DNA of 64,000 nt, from assembly GCF_042683165.1 (NCBI RefSeq), contig NZ_JBHUIZ010000006.1:186001-250000 (forward strand), read 5' to 3'. The position numbers and the translations under genes are program-made. This document shows, piece by piece, positions 1 through 8,855 of the stretch. The stretch is from Tigheibacillus halophilus. GTDB lineage: Bacteria; Bacillota; Bacilli; Bacillales; Amphibacillaceae. Position 1 is the stretch's first letter, and each line of letters starts with the position of its first letter. The notes beneath the pieces are model-generated. The model was not told the DNA's origin, did no database searches, and saw nothing but the letters and a program-made list of their open reading frames with translations.

Positions 1-1
1 G

Positions 2-256
2 TTGGATTTATTGAAAAAATTAGCTGCCTTTCCGCAGATGATCACAGATGCTGCAGAAAAGCGGGCGCCGCATAAGGTGACACAGTATGTATTTGACCTT
101 GCTGCACTACTGCACAGCTTCTATAATGCGGAAAAAGTGCTTGCTCCAGAGAATATGGCATTGACACAGGCACGTATCGCGTTGATGAAGGCTGTACGAA
201 CTACTATTGCTAATGCGTTGAAAATACTTGGTGTCAGCGCGCCGGAAAAAATGTAA
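2..256 (+). CDS. argS: Arginine--tRNA ligase, C-terminal end (partial)
   Basis: The window opens inside this gene; only the last 84 codons are present, ending at TAA 254-256. The visible protein is the all-helical DALR anticodon-binding domain of class I arginyl-tRNA synthetase, recognisable from the run VTQYVFDLAALLHSFYN, the invariant RIALMKAV segment and the short C-terminal tail LGVSAPEKM. The enzyme charges tRNA-Arg with arginine in the cytoplasm. In Bacillus subtilis argS also lies upstream of the fadF-acdA-rpoE cluster, which supports the call. The true start lies outside the window. Confidence 0.93.
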   Translation: MDLLKKLAAFPQMITDAAEKRAPHKVTQYVFDLAALLHSFYNAEKVLAPENMALTQARIALMKAVRTTIANALKILGVSAPEKM

Positions 257-316
257 AACGGATAGCATATCCCGAATGCTCCTTATGCAGCGTGAAAAAA
301 TGAAACGATGATACTC

Positions 317-359
317 AAAAATGCAGAAGCACTCATCCTTGAGAGTTTCTGCATTTTTT
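317..359 (+). terminator. Intrinsic terminator after argS
   Basis: AAAAATGCAGAA (317-328) pairs with TTCTGCATTTTT (347-358) and the right arm merges into a run of T. It lies about 60 nt after the argS stop codon and separates argS from the next gene. Confidence 0.85.
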
Positions 360-512
360 GACGATAAATCGCTTCCCGGGGAATGATAGCGGACCTCCCT
401 TTTGTTAAAATAATTTGTCTGTCCTGGAATAGTATGATAAAAATATATGGAGAAACTATTTGGAAAATTCATGATGAAGTAAAGGCTATTGACAAGTAAA
501 GGAGATGGATAA

Positions 513-1040
513 ATGGAGAAAATCTTGGTTATGGGAGTCTCAGCAGGTGCAGGTAAATCCACGTTTGCGAAGAAATTGGGAAGCAAACTACATATTGAAG
601 TGACTCATCTGGATGCTCTCTTTTGGAAACCAGGATGGATACAAACCGGGATGGAAGAATTTGCATCATCACAAAGAGAAATTGTTCATGGACGTGATAG
701 ATGGATTGTAGAAGGAAATTACACAGGCACTTATGAAATCAGAGCTGAACATGCAGATACGATCATATACTTGGAATTACCGTTGTATATATGTTTATAT
801 CGGGTTTTTAAACGCTGGTTGAAAAACAGAGGAAAAACGCGCCCTGACCTCGGAGTGGGCTGCCCTGAAAAATTGGATTGGGAATTCATCAGTTTCATCT
901 GCACGACATATTACCCGCGCAAGCGTAAAATGCGGAAGTGGCTGCAATCTTTCCAAGCAGATGGGGAAGGAAGAGCGGTGTATTTTCTTAAAGGGAAGAA
1001 ACGAATCAATTCGTTCATAGAGAATGTGCATGAACAATGA
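513..1040 (+). CDS. P-loop kinase-like protein (topology modulation protein / adenylate kinase-like)
   Basis: This is a 175-residue single-domain P-loop protein. The Walker A motif GVSAGAGKSTFAKKLG begins at about residue 8, followed by HLDALFWKPGW, WIVEGNYTGTY and a basic region KRWLKNRGKTRPDLG. That pattern fits the adenylate-kinase-like ATPases usually annotated as DNA topology modulation protein or FlaR-like; the real substrate of this family is not established. A good ribosome binding site (AAAGGAGA, about 498-505) precedes ATG 513. The gene stands alone between the argS terminator and the fadF promoter. I infer a small-molecule kinase but cannot name the substrate. Confidence 0.75.
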   Translation: MEKILVMGVSAGAGKSTFAKKLGSKLHIEVTHLDALFWKPGWIQTGMEEFASSQREIVHGRDRWIVEGNYTGTYEIRAEHADTIIYLELPLYICLYRVFKRWLKNRGKTRPDLGVGCPEKLDWEFISFICTTYYPRKRKMRKWLQSFQADGEGRAVYFLKGKKRINSFIENVHEQ

Positions 1041-1154
1041 AAAATATGTGAGGACGTCTGTAAAAGAGATGGAAGGACAGAGAATTTGGATGGTTTATCC
1101 AGCAATTCTCTGCTCCCTGTATGGCATAAAAATGAACTGACAGAAAAATATCAG

Positions 1155-1184
1155 TTGACTGAATGATCATTCATAATCTATAGT
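1155..1184 (+). promoter_or_regulatory. fadF promoter overlapped by a 14-bp palindromic operator
   Basis: TTGACT (1155-1160) and TATAGT (1179-1184) are spaced 18 bp apart. The perfect palindrome TGAATGATCATTCA occupies 1160-1173 inside the spacer, where a bound repressor would block RNA polymerase. Its half sites, TGAATGA and TCATTCA, are those of the B. subtilis FadR box, but the FadR box has 4 bp between them and this site has none. A TetR regulator, from this cluster or elsewhere, is the likely ligand; this is inference. Confidence 0.65.
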
Positions 1185-1234
1185 AGAGATAGCATGGAAG
1201 AATAAATAGTTTGGATTACATGATTATTTAAATA

Positions 1235-1248
1235 TGTAAACGTTACCA
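1235..1248 (+). promoter_or_regulatory. cre-like CcpA site before fadF
   Basis: TGTAAACGTTACCA matches the catabolite-responsive element consensus TGWAANCGNTNWCA at 13 of 14 positions. It lies about 50 nt downstream of the predicted promoter and 35 nt before the fadF start, a position typical for roadblock repression by CcpA. It would link the fatty-acid oxidation genes to carbon catabolite repression. Confidence 0.55.
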
Positions 1249-1282
1249 AAAAGCATCGATTTCGGCAAAGGGGGAACTGGAG

Positions 1283-3391
1283 TTGTCTGTATTTTTGACT
1301 GTAAATGCAATAGCATTCATCGCTATCGTAGCATATGGCATCTACTTGTTCGCCAGGGTGGTGGCGACAAGGGTTACGTACATCAAGATGGGAAAGAAGT
1401 CAGCATTTGATCTTCAGCTGAAGGAAAGGGTCGAGAAGATCATCAAGATTGTCTTCGGGCAGTCCAAGCTCTTGAAGGATAAAAAATCAGGAACATATCA
1501 TGTCATGATGTTCTATGGTTTTTTATTGGTACAGTTCGGTGCCATCGATATGTTTGTGAAGGGTCTCTCACCTGGGGCGCATCTGCCTTTCGGACCAGTT
1601 TACCCGGCTTTTACTTTTTTCCAGGAAATCGTTACCCTGATGATCCTGGTTGCGGTCGTTTGGGCTTTCCATCGGCGCTATATTGAGAAGCTTGTCAGGC
1701 TGAAACGAGGATTTAAAGCAGGACTTGTTCTTTTATTCATTGGCATATTGATGATCTCTGTGCTGTTTGGCAATGCAATGATGATGGTATGGCACGGAGA
1801 AGCGTTGACATGGTCTGAACCAGTTGCCAGTTTAATAGCGGGTGCATGCAGCTGGCTGTCGCCAACTGCAGCTGCAGTAATGTTTTTCATCTTTTGGTGG
1901 ATCCATACAGTCACCATTTTGACTTTCCTCGTATATGTGCCGCAATCCAAGCATGCACACTTGATTGCTGCGCCTGTGAATGTGTTCTTGAGCAAGCATG
2001 TTCCTGGAAAGCTGCAGAAAATCGATTTTGATATTGATGAGGAAGAATCAGAAGAAGATATTTCCTTTGGCGTAGGTAAAGTAGAAGATTTTGAGCAAGT
2101 GCAAATGATCGATTTCTATGCCTGCGTAGAGTGTGGGCGGTGTACGAATGTCTGCCCGGCGTCCACTACTGGAAAAATGCTGTCACCAATGGATTTGATG
2201 ATCAAAATTCGCGACCATCTAACAGAAAAAGGTGCCGCGGTCACAGGTAAATCACCATGGGTTCCGGCGTTCGCTTTTTCCAATACAAAAGGCAACCGGT
2301 TGGCGGGGGCAGCTGGCAGTGAGGCTGCTGCAACTGTGGAAAATATTAGTTTGATTGGCGATGTCATTACGGAGGAGGAACTCAGTGCATGTACGACGTG
2401 CCGCAACTGTGAGGATGCCTGCCCAGTAATGAATGAACATGTCGATAAAATTATCGATCTGCGCCGATATCTGGTCATGACAGAAGGTAAAATGAACGCA
2501 GATGTACAACGAGCAGTCATGAATATTGAACGACAGGGTAATCCTTGGGGACTCTCGAAAAAAGATCGCATCAAATGGCGCGAACAGGATGAAGATGTAT
2601 ATATTCCAACAGTCAAGGAGCTGAAAAAAGAAGACAAGGAATTTGAATACCTCTTTTGGGTCAGTTCGATGGGGGCATATGACAGCCGCAGCCAAAAAAT
2701 CGCCATCGCATTTGCGAAATTGATGAATCAAGCTGGCATTAGCTTCGCTATTCTTGGAAACAAGGAGGCAAACTCTGGAGATACAGCAAGACGGATCGGA
2801 AATGAGTTTTTATTCCAGGAAATTGCGGAAAAAAACATCAAGGAATTTGAAAAAAATGGTGTGGCCAAGATTGTTACCATTGATCCGCACGCATACAATA
2901 TTTTCAAAAATGAATACCCGGATTTCGGTTTTGAAGCGGAGGTCTATCATCATACGCAAATGCTTTATGATTTGGTGAACCAAGGTCAATTGAAGCCGCA
3001 GCGCGAGATCAAAGAACGACTTACTTATCATGATTCCTGTTATTTAGGAAGATACAATGGGGTATATGATCCACCGCGTGAAATCTTGCAAAGCATCCCT
3101 GGACTGCAGCTTGTTGAAATGGAAAGAAGCAAAGAAAATGCAATGTGCTGCGGAGCCGGAGGCGGCATGATGTGGGCGGAGGAAACGACTGGCAATCGTA
3201 TCAACGTTGCCAGGACGGAACAGGCGATGGCAGTCGATCCCACCATGATTTCCAGTGCTTGCCCATACTGCCTGACAATGCTTAGTGATGGGACAAAAGC
3301 AAAAGAAGTGGAGGAGGATATCAGCACCATGGATGTAGCTGAAATTCTGGCCTTGTCTGTACTGCCGCGAAACGAAGAGAAATCAGCGTGA
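1283..3391 (+). CDS. fadF: Membrane-anchored heterodisulfide reductase-like Fe-S oxidoreductase
   Basis: The 702-residue protein has several membrane helices in its first ~230 residues (nitrate reductase gamma-like). Two 4Fe-4S ferredoxin motifs follow: CVECGRCTNVCP starting at C281 and CTTCRNCEDACP starting at C370. Two CCG-type cysteine domains close the protein (HDSCYLGRYN and ENAMCCGAGGGMMWAE, then SACPYCLTML). FadF proteins are thought to pass electrons from acyl-CoA dehydrogenases and ETF to the quinone pool during beta-oxidation. The start is TTG 1283, with AAGGGGG (1268-1274) eight bases upstream. In B. subtilis fadF is the first gene of fadF-acdA-rpoE; here three extra oxidation genes are inserted after it. 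Confidence 0.9.
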   Translation: MSVFLTVNAIAFIAIVAYGIYLFARVVATRVTYIKMGKKSAFDLQLKERVEKIIKIVFGQSKLLKDKKSGTYHVMMFYGFLLVQFGAIDMFVKGLSPGAHLPFGPVYPAFTFFQEIVTLMILVAVVWAFHRRYIEKLVRLKRGFKAGLVLLFIGILMISVLFGNAMMMVWHGEALTWSEPVASLIAGACSWLSPTAAAVMFFIFWWIHTVTILTFLVYVPQSKHAHLIAAPVNVFLSKHVPGKLQKIDFDIDEEESEEDISFGVGKVEDFEQVQMIDFYACVECGRCTNVCPASTTGKMLSPMDLMIKIRDHLTEKGAAVTGKSPWVPAFAFSNTKGNRLAGAAGSEAAATVENISLIGDVITEEELSACTTCRNCEDACPVMNEHVDKIIDLRRYLVMTEGKMNADVQRAVMNIERQGNPWGLSKKDRIKWREQDEDVYIPTVKELKKEDKEFEYLFWVSSMGAYDSRSQKIAIAFAKLMNQAGISFAILGNKEANSGDTARRIGNEFLFQEIAEKNIKEFEKNGVAKIVTIDPHAYNIFKNEYPDFGFEAEVYHHTQMLYDLVNQGQLKPQREIKERLTYHDSCYLGRYNGVYDPPREILQSIPGLQLVEMERSKENAMCCGAGGGMMWAEETTGNRINVARTEQAMAVDPTMISSACPYCLTMLSDGTKAKEVEEDISTMDVAEILALSVLPRNEEKSA

Positions 3392-3438
3392 TGGGTCATT
3401 GGTTTTGATCACTAAAAAATGATAGACTGATAGATAAG

Positions 3439-3469
3439 AGGGGAGAGGAACGTCTTCTCTCCCTTTAAT
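3439..3469 (+). terminator. Hairpin after fadF, weak terminator
   Basis: GGGAGAG (3441-3447) pairs with CTCTCCC (3457-3463), and a short T-rich tail CTTTAATT follows. The weak tail suggests partial read-through into the downstream mmg genes. Confidence 0.5.
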
Positions 3470-3488
3470 TACCGGCGAATCGAGCGAG

Positions 3489-3635
3489 CGTTCAGTCAAA
3501 TGCTGAACGACTGTGCCGGGTGTGCCAATGGTTGACAGGGTTGGATTGGTCTAAACAGCCCTGTGAGATTTCAACCGATGTAGATAAGGATTTAGATAAT
3601 AGCGTAGCGAAAGAACGTATTTTAGAAAGCGCTAT
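3489..3635 (+). promoter_or_regulatory. Structured leader with nested inverted repeats before mmgA
   Basis: Three inverted repeats lie in series: CGTTCAG/CTGAACG (3489-3495 and 3503-3509); GGTTGA/TCAACC (3530-3535 and 3571-3576) enclosing CAGGG/CCCTG (3536-3540 and 3559-3563); and ATAGCG/CGCTAT (3599-3604 and 3630-3635), which ends 7 nt before the mmgA ribosome binding site. No known riboswitch or T-box core is recognisable. The first repeat could also be a protein operator. Confidence 0.4.
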
Positions 3636-3660
3636 CAATGCGGAGGAGGAAAATAATCAA

Positions 3661-4845
3661 ATGAGAAAAACAGTTATTGTTTCCGGAGCGAGAACACCGT
3701 TTGGAAAGCTGGGGGGCTCTCTGAAATCTTTTACTGCATCACAATTGGGCGGAAAAGTAATGGAAGAAGCATTGAACCGTGCGGATATGAACGGCAAAGA
3801 GGTAGATGAAGTGATTATGGGCACCGTGCTGCAAGGGGGGCAGGGACAGATTCCATCCCGTCAGGCTGCCCGGGAAGCCGGTATCCCTTGGGAGGTCAAA
3901 ACAGAAACAATCAATAAGGTATGTGCCTCGGGCTTACGCAGTGTGACGTTGGCTGACCAGCTGATCCGTCTCGGTGATGAAGAAGTGATTGTAGCCGGAG
4001 GAATGGAAAGTATGTCCAATGCGCCCTATTTTATGGCAAATGCCCGCAGTGGTTTCAGAATGGGAGACCAAACTGTGAAGGATTTAATGATTCATGACGG
4101 GTTGACGTGTTCCTTTACTGGGGTGCATATGGGGAATTATGGAAACTCCACTGCCGAAGCATTTGAAGTCGGAAGAGAAGAACAGGATAAATGGGCCTAT
4201 CGCAGCCATCAGCGTGCAATCCAAGCGATCAAGGACGGCAAATTTGCGGAAGAAATCATCCCGCTCGAAGTCAAAGGCCGCAAAGGGCAAGTGACGATAG
4301 TCGATACAGATGAAGCTCCCCGCGAAGATACAAATATGGAAAAGCTAGGCAAGCTGCATCCGGCATTTGATCCGGAGGGTACGGTAACAGCTGGGAATGC
4401 GCCAGGTGTCAATGATGGCGCTTGCGCATTTGTCGTCATGTCTGATGAAAAGGCAAAAGAACTGGATAAACAGGTGCTTGCAACCATTCTCGGACACGCT
4501 GAAGTGGCAGTGGAGGCGAAGGACTTCCCGCAAACGCCAGGTCTTGTCATCAATAAGCTCCTGGAAAAAACAGGCTACAGTAAAACGGATATCGATCTAT
4601 TCGAAATCAATGAGGCTTTCGCAGTTGTTTCTTTAGCGAGCGGAAAGATTTCCGGCGTGGATATGGATAAAGTCAATGTGAATGGTGGTGCCGTTGCACT
4701 GGGGCACCCTATAGGCGCAAGTGGTGCGCGGATCATTTTGACACTGATCCATGAACTGAAACGGCGCGGAGGCGGACGCGGCATCGCAGCAATTTGCAGC
4801 GGAGGCGGCCAAGGAGACGCCATATTGATCGAGGTGCCAAAATAA
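3661..4845 (+). CDS. mmgA: Acetyl-CoA C-acetyltransferase (thiolase)
   Basis: This 394-residue thiolase has all three catalytic positions: C88 in NKVCASGLRS, H349 in GHPIGASGAR and C379 in CSGGGQG. It condenses two acetyl-CoA, or runs in reverse to cleave acetoacetyl-CoA. The reading frame is open upstream to 3520, but ATG 3661 is chosen because it has GGAGGAGG (3642-3649) at good spacing and starts with the family's MRKTVIVSGARTPFGK. The order thiolase, 3-hydroxybutyryl-CoA dehydrogenase, acyl-CoA dehydrogenase matches mmgABC of B. subtilis, which is sporulation-expressed there. Here the genes sit in the fad cluster, so degradation of short-chain acyl-CoA is the likely role. Confidence 0.88.
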   Translation: MRKTVIVSGARTPFGKLGGSLKSFTASQLGGKVMEEALNRADMNGKEVDEVIMGTVLQGGQGQIPSRQAAREAGIPWEVKTETINKVCASGLRSVTLADQLIRLGDEEVIVAGGMESMSNAPYFMANARSGFRMGDQTVKDLMIHDGLTCSFTGVHMGNYGNSTAEAFEVGREEQDKWAYRSHQRAIQAIKDGKFAEEIIPLEVKGRKGQVTIVDTDEAPREDTNMEKLGKLHPAFDPEGTVTAGNAPGVNDGACAFVVMSDEKAKELDKQVLATILGHAEVAVEAKDFPQTPGLVINKLLEKTGYSKTDIDLFEINEAFAVVSLASGKISGVDMDKVNVNGGAVALGHPIGASGARIILTLIHELKRRGGGRGIAAICSGGGQGDAILIEVPK

Positions 4846-4909
4846 TTGGAATGGCTGGGCAATATCGCAAGAAAAAATGGGGGGCTCAAGCCATGCCCGC
4901 CGAAAGCTT

Positions 4910-4939
4910 CTGTTGTGTAAGGTAATAGAATTACAACAG
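4910..4939 (+). other. Intercistronic hairpin between mmgA and mmgB
   Basis: CTGTTGT (4910-4916) pairs exactly with ACAACAG (4933-4939), flanked by AAGC and GCTT that can extend the stem after a bulge. There is no T run, so mRNA processing or stability is more likely than termination. Confidence 0.45.
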
Positions 4940-5005
4940 CTTGATATATCAGAATGGATAGGCTGAAAATCAATGCCTAGTTATACGATACGAGGAGGAA
5001 TGGCG

Positions 5006-5857
5006 ATGGAAATTGAGAAAGTAATGGTCGTAGGGGCGGGCCAAATGGGAGCGGGAATTGCCCAAGTATGTGCCCAAGCGGGCTACGAAGTACTGTTGCA
5101 TGATATGGACGAAAAAGCATTGCAAAAAGGTATGGAACAAATCGACGCACTCCTCACAAGAGCTGTGGACAAACAGCGAATGACGGGGGAAGAAAAAGTA
5201 GCAACATTGCACAGACTTACTCCGGCAGCCGCGATGGATGAGGCTAAACAATGTGATTTAGTTATCGAAGCAGTAATCGAAAATATGAGCGTCAAAAAGT
5301 CAGTGTTTAGCCAGCTGGATCAAATCACACCGGCGCATGCGATTCTTGCAACCAATACATCTTCCTTGCCAATCACCGAAATAGCTGCTGCGACCAATCG
5401 TCCGGAACAAGTGATTGGCATGCATTTCATGAATCCTGTACCAGTCATGAAATTAGTTGAAATCATCAAGGGACTGCAAACAGGTGAAGAAACGTATGAT
5501 GCGATTGCACGTATGTCAGAAAAACTCGGGAAAACCTCCGTAGAAGTGAATGATTTTCCAGGTTTTGTCGCTAATCGTGTCCTCATGCCGCTGATCAATG
5601 AGGCAGTGTACGCGGTATACGAAGGGGTGGCTTCGATTGAGGATGTGGATACGGTTATGAAACTTGGTATGAATCATCCAATGGGCCCCTTGACACTGGC
5701 GGACTTCATCGGCTTGGATACATGTCTGTATATTATGGAAGTCCTTCACGAAGAACTCGGTGACGATAAGTACCGGCCATGTCCATTACTAAGAAAATAT
5801 GTCAGTGCAGGGTGGTATGGCAAGAAAACAGGCAGAGGATTCTATCAATATGATTAG
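5006..5857 (+). CDS. mmgB: 3-hydroxybutyryl-CoA dehydrogenase
   Basis: The 283-residue protein has an N-terminal Rossmann fold (VMVVGAGQMGAGIAQVCA, residues ~6-23) and the conserved catalytic segment GMHFMNPVPVMKLVEI, followed by NDFPGFVANRVLMPL and the helical dimerisation domain. It oxidises 3-hydroxybutyryl-CoA to acetoacetyl-CoA with NAD(P). Length is normal for the family. ATGs occur at 4973, 5000 and 5006; 5006 is chosen because AGGAGG (4993-4998) lies 7 nt before it, against 1 nt for 5000. It is the second gene of the mmgABC-like set. Confidence 0.9.
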   Translation: MEIEKVMVVGAGQMGAGIAQVCAQAGYEVLLHDMDEKALQKGMEQIDALLTRAVDKQRMTGEEKVATLHRLTPAAAMDEAKQCDLVIEAVIENMSVKKSVFSQLDQITPAHAILATNTSSLPITEIAAATNRPEQVIGMHFMNPVPVMKLVEIIKGLQTGEETYDAIARMSEKLGKTSVEVNDFPGFVANRVLMPLINEAVYAVYEGVASIEDVDTVMKLGMNHPMGPLTLADFIGLDTCLYIMEVLHEELGDDKYRPCPLLRKYVSAGWYGKKTGRGFYQYD

Positions 5858-5893
5858 TTAAGTATCATCATGAGAACACAGAGGGGGATCGCC

Positions 5894-7036
5894 ATGCAAT
5901 TGCATCTGACCGATGAACAAAAAATGATGCGGAAGCTGGTTCGTGATTTTGTCAAAAAAGAGGTGATGGACGAAATACCTCGGATGGAAAAAGAGGATAG
6001 ATTTCCTTCAGAACTGATTACAAAAATGGGGAATATCGGTTTGATGGGAATACTTGTGCCACAGCAATATGGCGGAGGGGGGATGGATTTCACATCTTAC
6101 ATCATCGCTGTCCATGAACTTTCCAAAGCCAGCGCAGCGCTTGGTGCGATTTTATCTGTGCACACTTCGGTGGGTACAAATCCGATTGCTTATTTTGGTA
6201 CGGAAGAACAAAAGCAGAAATATTTGCCGAAGCTTGCAAGCGGGACATATTTAGGAGCGTTCGCGCTGACGGAGCCAGGAGCGGGGTCTGATGCCGCTAA
6301 CTTGAAAACGAAGGCGGTGAAGAAGGGGGACCATTATGTATTGTATGGTTCCAAAGTTTTCATCACAAATGGCGGTTATGCCGATACATACATCACCTTC
6401 GCCCGTACAAATGATCAGCCGGGCGCAAAAGGCATCAGCGCATTTGTTCTGGAGAAGGACACACCGGGCTTTACCGTAGGCAAAATGGAGGAGAAAATGG
6501 GACTGCATGGCACAAGTACTGTACAGTTGCATTTTGACGGCTGCAGCATCCATGAAAAGCAAATGCTCGGCCAAGAGGGAGAAGGATTCAAAATTGCTAT
6601 GGCCAACTTGAATGCCGGCAGAATCGGTATAGCATCCCAGGCTCTTGGTATCTCGGAAGCTGCGGTGGAGCATGCAACAGCATATGCCGCAGAGCGCAAG
6701 CAATTCCATCAACCACTTTCTGCGCATCAAGGCGTTTCGTTTAAACTGGCTGATATGGCTATGAATACAGAAGCAGCCAGATTGCTGGTTTATCAGGCTG
6801 CCTCTATGCTTCAGCTTGATAAGCCATGCAATAAAGAGGCCTCTATGGCCAAGTTGATGGCCAGCCGTACAGCTATGAAAAATGCGATAGAAGCAGTCCA
6901 AATATTCGGCGGTTATGGCTACACAAAAGATTATCCAGCCGAGAGACTCTTCCGCGATGCAAAAATAACGGAAATTTATGAAGGTACGAATGAGATACAG
7001 CATATCGTAATCAGTAAACAGCTGTTAAAAAGTTAG
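5894..7036 (+). CDS. mmgC: Acyl-CoA dehydrogenase (MmgC-like)
   Basis: This 380-residue FAD-dependent acyl-CoA dehydrogenase has the N-terminal helical domain (LTDEQKMMRKLVRDFVKKEV), the beta-domain signature GAFALTEPGAGSDAA, the ERKQFHQPLSAHQGVSFKLA helix and the C-terminal IYEGTNEIQ motif, whose E363 is the expected catalytic base. It introduces the alpha-beta double bond into acyl-CoA and hands electrons to ETF. ATG 5894 has GAGGGGG (5881-5887) 6 nt upstream and is preferred over ATG 5870. It is followed after 13 nt by a close paralogue, acdA, so the two may split chain-length or branched substrates between them. Confidence 0.88.
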   Translation: MQLHLTDEQKMMRKLVRDFVKKEVMDEIPRMEKEDRFPSELITKMGNIGLMGILVPQQYGGGGMDFTSYIIAVHELSKASAALGAILSVHTSVGTNPIAYFGTEEQKQKYLPKLASGTYLGAFALTEPGAGSDAANLKTKAVKKGDHYVLYGSKVFITNGGYADTYITFARTNDQPGAKGISAFVLEKDTPGFTVGKMEEKMGLHGTSTVQLHFDGCSIHEKQMLGQEGEGFKIAMANLNAGRIGIASQALGISEAAVEHATAYAAERKQFHQPLSAHQGVSFKLADMAMNTEAARLLVYQAASMLQLDKPCNKEASMAKLMASRTAMKNAIEAVQIFGGYGYTKDYPAERLFRDAKITEIYEGTNEIQHIVISKQLLKS

Positions 7037-7049
7037 TGGGGGGAGAAAA

Positions 7050-8189
7050 ATGGATTTTCAATTGACAGAAGAACAAGAGATGCTGCGAAAAATGATCCGG
7101 GATTTTGCGAAAAAGGAGGTGGAGCCTTCCGCTGCTGCGCGTGATGAAAACGAACGTTTTGACCGTGGTATTTTTGATAAACTGGCTGAACTGGGTCTGA
7201 CTGGCATCCCCTGGCCGGAGAAGTTTGGCGGAATCGGGTCAGACTTTGTCAGTTATGTGATCGCAGTGGAGGAACTGTCCCGTGTGTGCGCTTCTACCGG
7301 GGTGACATTGTCTGCGCATGTATCACTTGCCAGCTGGCCAATCTACAAATACGGCAGTGAAGAACAGAAAAAAATATTTCTATATCGTCTTGCAACGGGA
7401 GAAGCGTTAGGTGCATACGCCTTATCTGAAGCCGGTGCGGGAAGCGATGTTGCCTCGATGAAAACCACTGCCAAAAGAGACGGTGATCATTATGTGATAA
7501 ATGGGAGCAAAGTGTGGATCACTAATGGCGGAGCGGCAGATGTGTATATCGTTTTTGCCAAGACGGATCCCCCTGCAGGACACAAAGGGATCAGTGCATT
7601 TATCGTCGAAAAGGGTATGGAAGGTTTCACTTTTGGGAAAAAAGAAAAGAAATTGGGCATTCGTTCTTCCCCGACAACGGAACTCATTTTTGAAAATTGC
7701 CGGGTCCCAGTGCAGAACATACTTGGGGCAGAAGGGGAAGGGTTCAAAATCGCTATGACAACACTTGATGGCGGACGAAACGGTATAGCTGCCCAGGCAG
7801 TCGGTATTGCTCAGGGCGCTTTAGATGCAGCTGTCGTCTATGCGAAAGAACGGGAACAGTTTGGCAGGCCGATATCCCATCATCAAGGGATTTCCTTCAA
7901 GCTGGCTGATATGGCAACAGCTGTAGAGGCCTCCCGCCTGCTTACCTATCAGGCAGCATGGCTGGAGAGTGAGGGAGAGCCGTATGGAAAAGCATCGGCC
8001 ATGTCCAAACTATTTGCATCAGATGCAGCAATGCGTGTTACGACCGAAGCAGTTCAGGTATTCGGGGGGTACGGCTATACGAAGGACTACCCCGTGGAAA
8101 GATATATGCGTGATGCCAAAATCACTCAAATTTATGAAGGCACTAATGAAATCCAACGTCTCGTCATCGGACGAATGCTGACAAAATAA
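7050..8189 (+). CDS. acdA: Acyl-CoA dehydrogenase (AcdA)
   Basis: This is the second acyl-CoA dehydrogenase, 379 residues, with the same domain order as the preceding paralogue: LTEEQEMLRKMIRDFAKKEV at the N terminus, GAYALSEAGAGSDVA, EREQFGRPISHHQGISFKLA, and IYEGTNEIQRLVIG with catalytic E363. The ribosome binding site GGGGGGAG is directly upstream of ATG 7050. Its place between fadF and rpoE matches acdA of B. subtilis. It very likely feeds electrons through ETF to the FadF membrane protein encoded at the head of the cluster. Confidence 0.88.
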   Translation: MDFQLTEEQEMLRKMIRDFAKKEVEPSAAARDENERFDRGIFDKLAELGLTGIPWPEKFGGIGSDFVSYVIAVEELSRVCASTGVTLSAHVSLASWPIYKYGSEEQKKIFLYRLATGEALGAYALSEAGAGSDVASMKTTAKRDGDHYVINGSKVWITNGGAADVYIVFAKTDPPAGHKGISAFIVEKGMEGFTFGKKEKKLGIRSSPTTELIFENCRVPVQNILGAEGEGFKIAMTTLDGGRNGIAAQAVGIAQGALDAAVVYAKEREQFGRPISHHQGISFKLADMATAVEASRLLTYQAAWLESEGEPYGKASAMSKLFASDAAMRVTTEAVQVFGGYGYTKDYPVERYMRDAKITQIYEGTNEIQRLVIGRMLTK

Positions 8190-8222
8190 ACGGGGCGCTG
8201 TCCCCCGAAAAGGAGGTATTTC

Positions 8223-8843
8223 ATGCCGGGTCATGAGCGGTTGTCTGTGGTAAAGGATAGAGAGCTGGTAGAAAAGCGGCGCAGCCAGATGATTAAAGGG
8301 GCTATGAAGCTTTTTAAAGAAAAAGGTTTTCATAAAACAACAACAAGAGAAATCGCTAAAGAATCCGGTTTCAGCATCGGTACGTTATATGAATATATCC
8401 GCCAGAAGGAAGATGTGCTGTTTTTTGTAGTAGATGCGATTTACAATCAGGTGCGAAGCAAGCTGGAAGAGGCAATTGATCTGCAGCATGCACCGGTTGA
8501 AAACTTGATAAGAGTAGTTAAGGCATACTTTGACATCATGAACGATATGCAAGAGGAAGTATTGATCATGTATCAGGAAGTGAAATCGTTGCAGAAAGAT
8601 TCTCAGGATTACGTACTGCAAAAAGAGCGGGATATGGTCGATATGCTGAAAAATGTCATCATGGATTGTTTGCCGGAGAATCTATCAATGACAGATGCTG
8701 AACTTTTAGCCAATAATATTTTCGTGCAAGGGCAGATGTGGGGCTTCAGAAGATGGATCCTGCAGAAACAATGCACATTGAATGAATATGTGGATCGGCA
8801 GACTTCCTATCTCTTACGCGTATTGCAAGTTTCTCCAATATAA
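8223..8843 (+). CDS. TetR/AcrR family transcriptional regulator of the acyl-CoA oxidation cluster
   Basis: The 206-residue protein has a TetR-type helix-turn-helix near residues 35-65 (TTREIAKESGFSIGTLYEYI) followed by an all-helical ligand domain. AAAAGGAGG lies about 6 nt before ATG 8223, and the gene follows acdA by 33 nt, so it is probably co-transcribed. Being in a beta-oxidation cluster, it plausibly senses acyl-CoA and could bind the palindrome at 1160-1173; this is inference. Its N terminus does not resemble B. subtilis FadR as I remember it, so I give no symbol. Confidence 0.82.
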   Translation: MPGHERLSVVKDRELVEKRRSQMIKGAMKLFKEKGFHKTTTREIAKESGFSIGTLYEYIRQKEDVLFFVVDAIYNQVRSKLEEAIDLQHAPVENLIRVVKAYFDIMNDMQEEVLIMYQEVKSLQKDSQDYVLQKERDMVDMLKNVIMDCLPENLSMTDAELLANNIFVQGQMWGFRRWILQKQCTLNEYVDRQTSYLLRVLQVSPI

Positions 8844-8855
8844 TAAAATTTACTT

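Noticed and set aside
3520..3660. N-terminal extension of the thiolase to ATG 3520
   Set aside because: No ribosome binding site at 3520, the extra residues show no thiolase similarity, and the region is full of inverted repeats; ATG 3661 has a strong site.
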